Source: Dyadobacter sp. CY345
GTDB taxonomy: Bacteria > Bacteroidota > Bacteroidia > Cytophagales > Spirosomataceae
Reading direction: 5' to 3'
NCBI RefSeq assembly: GCF_021502725.1
Contig: NZ_JAKFFS010000003.1
Location: 620,001 to 684,000 of the forward strand
Length of the DNA: 64,000 bases
Each line of letters begins with the position of its first letter. Within the stretch, counting starts at the first letter, position 1. The notes under the pieces are model-generated. The model was given only the letters and a program-made list of their open reading frames with translations. It ran no database searches and had not been told where the DNA came from. Positions 62,098 through 64,000 of the stretch are shown one piece after another. Both the position numbers and the translations under genes were made by a program.

Positions 62098-62481
62098 TTA
62101 TAATCCGTTTGCCAATCTTTTGACACCGTTTTTTATTAATGCGACATTGAAATTAATCAATAGTTCGAGTTTGCAATTCGTTAGTTTTAGATAAGTTAAT
62201 AATTGAGCAACATGCACATCGTTCAATGCTTCAACAGCTTTTATTTCAACGATTACACAATTCTCTACCAATAAATCTATTCTATATCCGACTTAAAGTC
62301 TGATATCTTCATATAAAAGAGGAAGTGCTTTTTGCTTTTTAACTAAAAGCCCCTCTTTTTTAATTTCATAGTATAGACATTCTTCATAAGCAGATTCCAG
62401 TAAACCTAGCCCCAATGTCTTATGTACTTTCAGGGCACAAAAATAGATTTGTTTTGCAATTCTATTCTCAAAAATATCCAT
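62098..62481 (-). pseudogene. GxxExxY family (PDDEXK_3) protein, interrupted by a stop codon
   Basis: Starting at the ATG 62481, the frame reads MDIFENRIAKQIYFCALK, then LGLGLLESAYEECL (the GxxExxY motif). It meets TAA at 62293-62295, after 62 codons. Reading through in the same frame gives [19 protein letters not shown], then AQLLTYLKL and LINFNV, ending at 62098. These are the conserved second half, with the PD-(D/E)xK residues (Asp in YRID, Glu-x-Lys in VEIKA). The stop stands where a lysine codon (AAA) would be expected. One substitution explains it. A GTG start at 62499 inside the repeat is also open. Confidence 0.8.
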
Positions 62482-62521
62482 TGCGTCCATTGCGAACACC
62501 TATTGCGCCTATTGCGGTTAA
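62480..62521. repeat. Right terminal inverted repeat of the GxxExxY element
   Basis: Reverse-complemented it reads TTAACCGCAATAGGCGCAAT, then AGGTGTT and CGCAATGGACGCAAT, matching the left repeat apart from a few changes in the outer unit and the spacer. Its outer TTAA overlaps the argD stop codon (62518-62520). The 5' end of the GxxExxY frame starts inside it. Confidence 0.8.
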
Positions 62522-63651
62522 GAAAGGCTAGTTACTTCTGTTCTTAAAGCTTCCAAAAACAAATCAGCCTCGACCTTACCAAGTGCAAGCGAAGGCAACA
62601 ACCGAATCGTATTAGCTCCCGCAACGCCCGTGAACATCTTATGCTCAAATAACAATTTATTCCGAAGATCTTTCACTGGGAAATCGTATTCAATTCCGAT
62701 CATCAAACCTCGGCCGCGGAGTTCTTTATATCCACCAATTTCCTTGATACCATTCATCAGATATTCGCCAATCTCGGAAGCATTATCCAAAAGGTTTTCG
62801 TTTTTCATAATGTCAAGCACAGCAATTCCCGCTGCACAAGCCATATGATTTCCACCAAAAGTTGTACCAAGCAAACCGTAGCTGGCTTTGAATTTCGGAG
62901 AAATTAAAACACCACCGATTGGAAAACCATTACCCATACCTTTCGCCATTGTCATCAGATCCGGATCAATTCCGCTGAACTGGTGCGAGAAGAATTTCCC
63001 GGTACGGCCATAACCACACTGCACACTATCCAGAATCAAAACAGCTCCGGTTTCGTCACATCTTTTACGCAAAGCCTGAAGAAATTCATCACTGCTAACT
63101 TGAATTCCGCCAACACCCTGGATTCCTTCCACAATTACTGCACAAACTTCGTCAGTAATACCTTCTTCCAATGCCTCAATATCATTGAAAGGAAGAAAAG
63201 TAACATGTTTATTATAATTCACAGGAGCAACGATCGACGGATTGTCAGTTGCCGCAACAGCGCCGGCGGTACGTCCGTGAAACGCTTTTGTAAAAGCAAC
63301 TACTTTCGAACGACCTGTATGAAATGACGCCAATTTTAAAGCATTTTCATTCGCTTCTGCACCAGAGTTTACCAGAAAAAGTTTGTAATCCGGATAACCA
63401 GAAAGGTCTCCAAGTTTCTCAGCCAATTCTTCCTGTAAAGAAATTTTTACAGAATTCGAGTAAAAATTAATCGCATGAAGCTGCTTGCTTAACATATCGA
63501 CATAATACGGATGACAATGTCCAACGGAAATCACAGCGTGACCGCCATAAAGATCCAGGTATTTTGTACCATTCGTATCCCATAAATAACTGCCTTCAGC
63601 TTTTACAGGTTCTATATCGTAAAGGGGGTATACATCAAATAAGTGTGACAT
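62518..63651 (-). CDS. argD: Acetyl/succinylornithine aminotransferase
   Basis: PLP class III aminotransferase making N-acyl-ornithine from its semialdehyde. It has 377 residues. Substrate and PLP sites are VNSGAEANENALKLA, FHGRT and Lys237 in TMAKGMGNGFPIGG, with TTFGGNHMACAAG close to the end. The usual DEVQ-type motif before GYGRTG reads LDSVQCGYGRTG, with Ser in place of Glu. It is followed by the GxxExxY element and argF' on the same strand, and preceded by a PIN-domain gene 14 nt upstream. Confidence 0.92.
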   Translation of the reverse strand: MSHLFDVYPLYDIEPVKAEGSYLWDTNGTKYLDLYGGHAVISVGHCHPYYVDMLSKQLHAINFYSNSVKISLQEELAEKLGDLSGYPDYKLFLVNSGAEANENALKLASFHTGRSKVVAFTKAFHGRTAGAVAATDNPSIVAPVNYNKHVTFLPFNDIEALEEGITDEVCAVIVEGIQGVGGIQVSSDEFLQALRKRCDETGAVLILDSVQCGYGRTGKFFSHQFSGIDPDLMTMAKGMGNGFPIGGVLISPKFKASYGLLGTTFGGNHMACAAGIAVLDIMKNENLLDNASEIGEYLMNGIKEIGGYKELRGRGLMIGIEYDFPVKDLRNKLLFEHKMFTGVAGANTIRLLPSLALGKVEADLFLEALRTEVTSLS

Positions 63652-63665
63652 AGTAATATTGTTTA

Positions 63666-64000
63666 TCAGATCAATTCCAAAGAATCGATTCTTTGAAAAT
63701 GTTTTTGATTTAAGGTCTTTACAGGTAATTGAAAAGTTAAGGCAGTTGCTGCTATGAAAATATCCCGGAACTCAATCAATAAGTTTTGCCTTCGCAGGCT
63801 ATGGTAAATTTCAGCAGCTTTTAATGAAACTTCGGCTGTAAATGGCAACACCGATACACCATCTAATAATATTTCAACGTCACTTTTCTTTTGCAAATCG
63901 GTTGCTCCCATCATTAATTCATAAACAGTTACTGCTGATACAAAAAGCACCGCGTTGTTTGGTAAAGACGCTAAAATTGTTTTTGACTTATCTTGTTTCC
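63666..64000 (-). CDS. PIN-domain (VapC-like) toxin, partial at window edge
   Basis: The frame is open to the window edge on the minus strand and ends at 63666. Visible parts are FVSAVTVYELMMGA (the Glu of the PIN active site), a helical middle, and RDIFIAATALTFQLPVKTLN with the third acidic residue Asp and the IAA motif. The first Asp is beyond the edge. VapC proteins are RNases paired with an antitoxin encoded upstream, which would lie outside the window. It is 14 nt from argD, so the operon context is arginine synthesis by chance or by insertion. Confidence 0.8.
   Translation of the reverse strand, partial: KQDKSKTILASLPNNAVLFVSAVTVYELMMGATDLQKKSDVEILLDGVSVLPFTAEVSLKAAEIYHSLRRQNLLIEFRDIFIAATALTFQLPVKTLNQKHFQRIDSLELI

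Larger units (their letters stand above)
62054..62521. mobile_element. GxxExxY (PDDEXK_3) unit bounded by inverted repeats
   Basis: A 468-bp unit. About 41-bp inverted repeats, each made of two GCAATnGnCGCAAT units, enclose one gene on the minus strand that fills the space between them. Both ends read TTAA. It separates argD from argF', which would otherwise be nearly adjacent on the same strand. Bacteroidota genomes commonly carry GxxExxY genes close to such repeats; how they move is unknown to me. Confidence 0.65.

Overview
The window looks like chromosomal DNA of a Bacteroidota bacterium of the order Cytophagales, most likely a Spirosomaceae member close to Dyadobacter. This is inferred from gene content, and no database was searched. 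Supporting signs are: no Shine-Dalgarno tracts; -7 boxes of the TAnnTTTG type before several genes; TonB-dependent receptors with carboxypeptidase-regulatory and STN domains; DUF4249 lipoproteins; a LytS/LytTR pair; twin OmpH genes behind bamA; a class III-like PPK2; and the carbamoyltransferase/aminotransferase pair of the succinylated arginine pathway. Nearly all of it is ordinary core genome. No rRNA, tRNA, CRISPR array, prophage or intact insertion sequence was seen.

Layout. 1-13.1 kb: end of the ribosomal operon (rpoA, rplQ), carA with a structured leader, a periplasmic rhodanese-thioredoxin fusion, an eno-divIC-phosphatase-gpmI cluster, two proteins of unknown function, and housekeeping genes (ppk2, rdgB, FKBP isomerase, nrnA, ndk). 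13.1-19.7 kb: a fasciclin lipoprotein and a DUF1080 protein, then a putative sensing module made of a TonB receptor, a periplasmic helical protein, a histidine kinase with a pentapeptide-repeat head, and a LytTR regulator. 20-24.7 kb: envelope assembly operon uppS-bamA-ompH-ompH. 25-35.6 kb: an exported Ig-like protein, lspA with a long acidic tail, proline dehydrogenase, DAHP synthase/chorismate mutase, SGNH hydrolase, thymidine kinase, two uncharacterised genes, HMG-CoA lyase and a sugar-nucleotide epimerase. 35.9-44.1 kb: a tight five-gene envelope operon (unknown secreted protein, STN-type TonB receptor, two tandem DUF4249 lipoproteins, an MG2/plug-like protein). 44.2-47 kb: threonine catabolism (Lrp/AsnC regulator divergent from tdh-kbl, with an Lrp-like palindrome between them). 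47-57.1 kb: two transglutaminases, YceI, a CAP lipoprotein, a ceramidase-like hydrolase, an exported oxidoreductase, a thioesterase, a HerA-like ATPase and an alpha-E protein. 57.2-64 kb: phosphohexomutase, cysteine desulfurase, hemH, argF', argD and a PIN-domain toxin cut by the window edge.

The most unusual signals are: (1) a 468-bp unit with about 41-bp inverted repeats carrying a nonsense-mutated GxxExxY (PDDEXK_3) gene wedged between argD and argF'; (2) a 205-bp non-coding inverted-repeat element at 53.2-53.4 kb, possibly a MITE; (3) the TonB receptor / pentapeptide-kinase / LytTR module, whose first gene starts inside a terminator-like hairpin; (4) the five-gene DUF4249/MG2 operon; (5) an Lrp-type operator before tdh-kbl; (6) an alpha-E/transglutaminase pair lacking its usual ATP-grasp partner; and (7) helically phased TGACAA repeats behind hemH.
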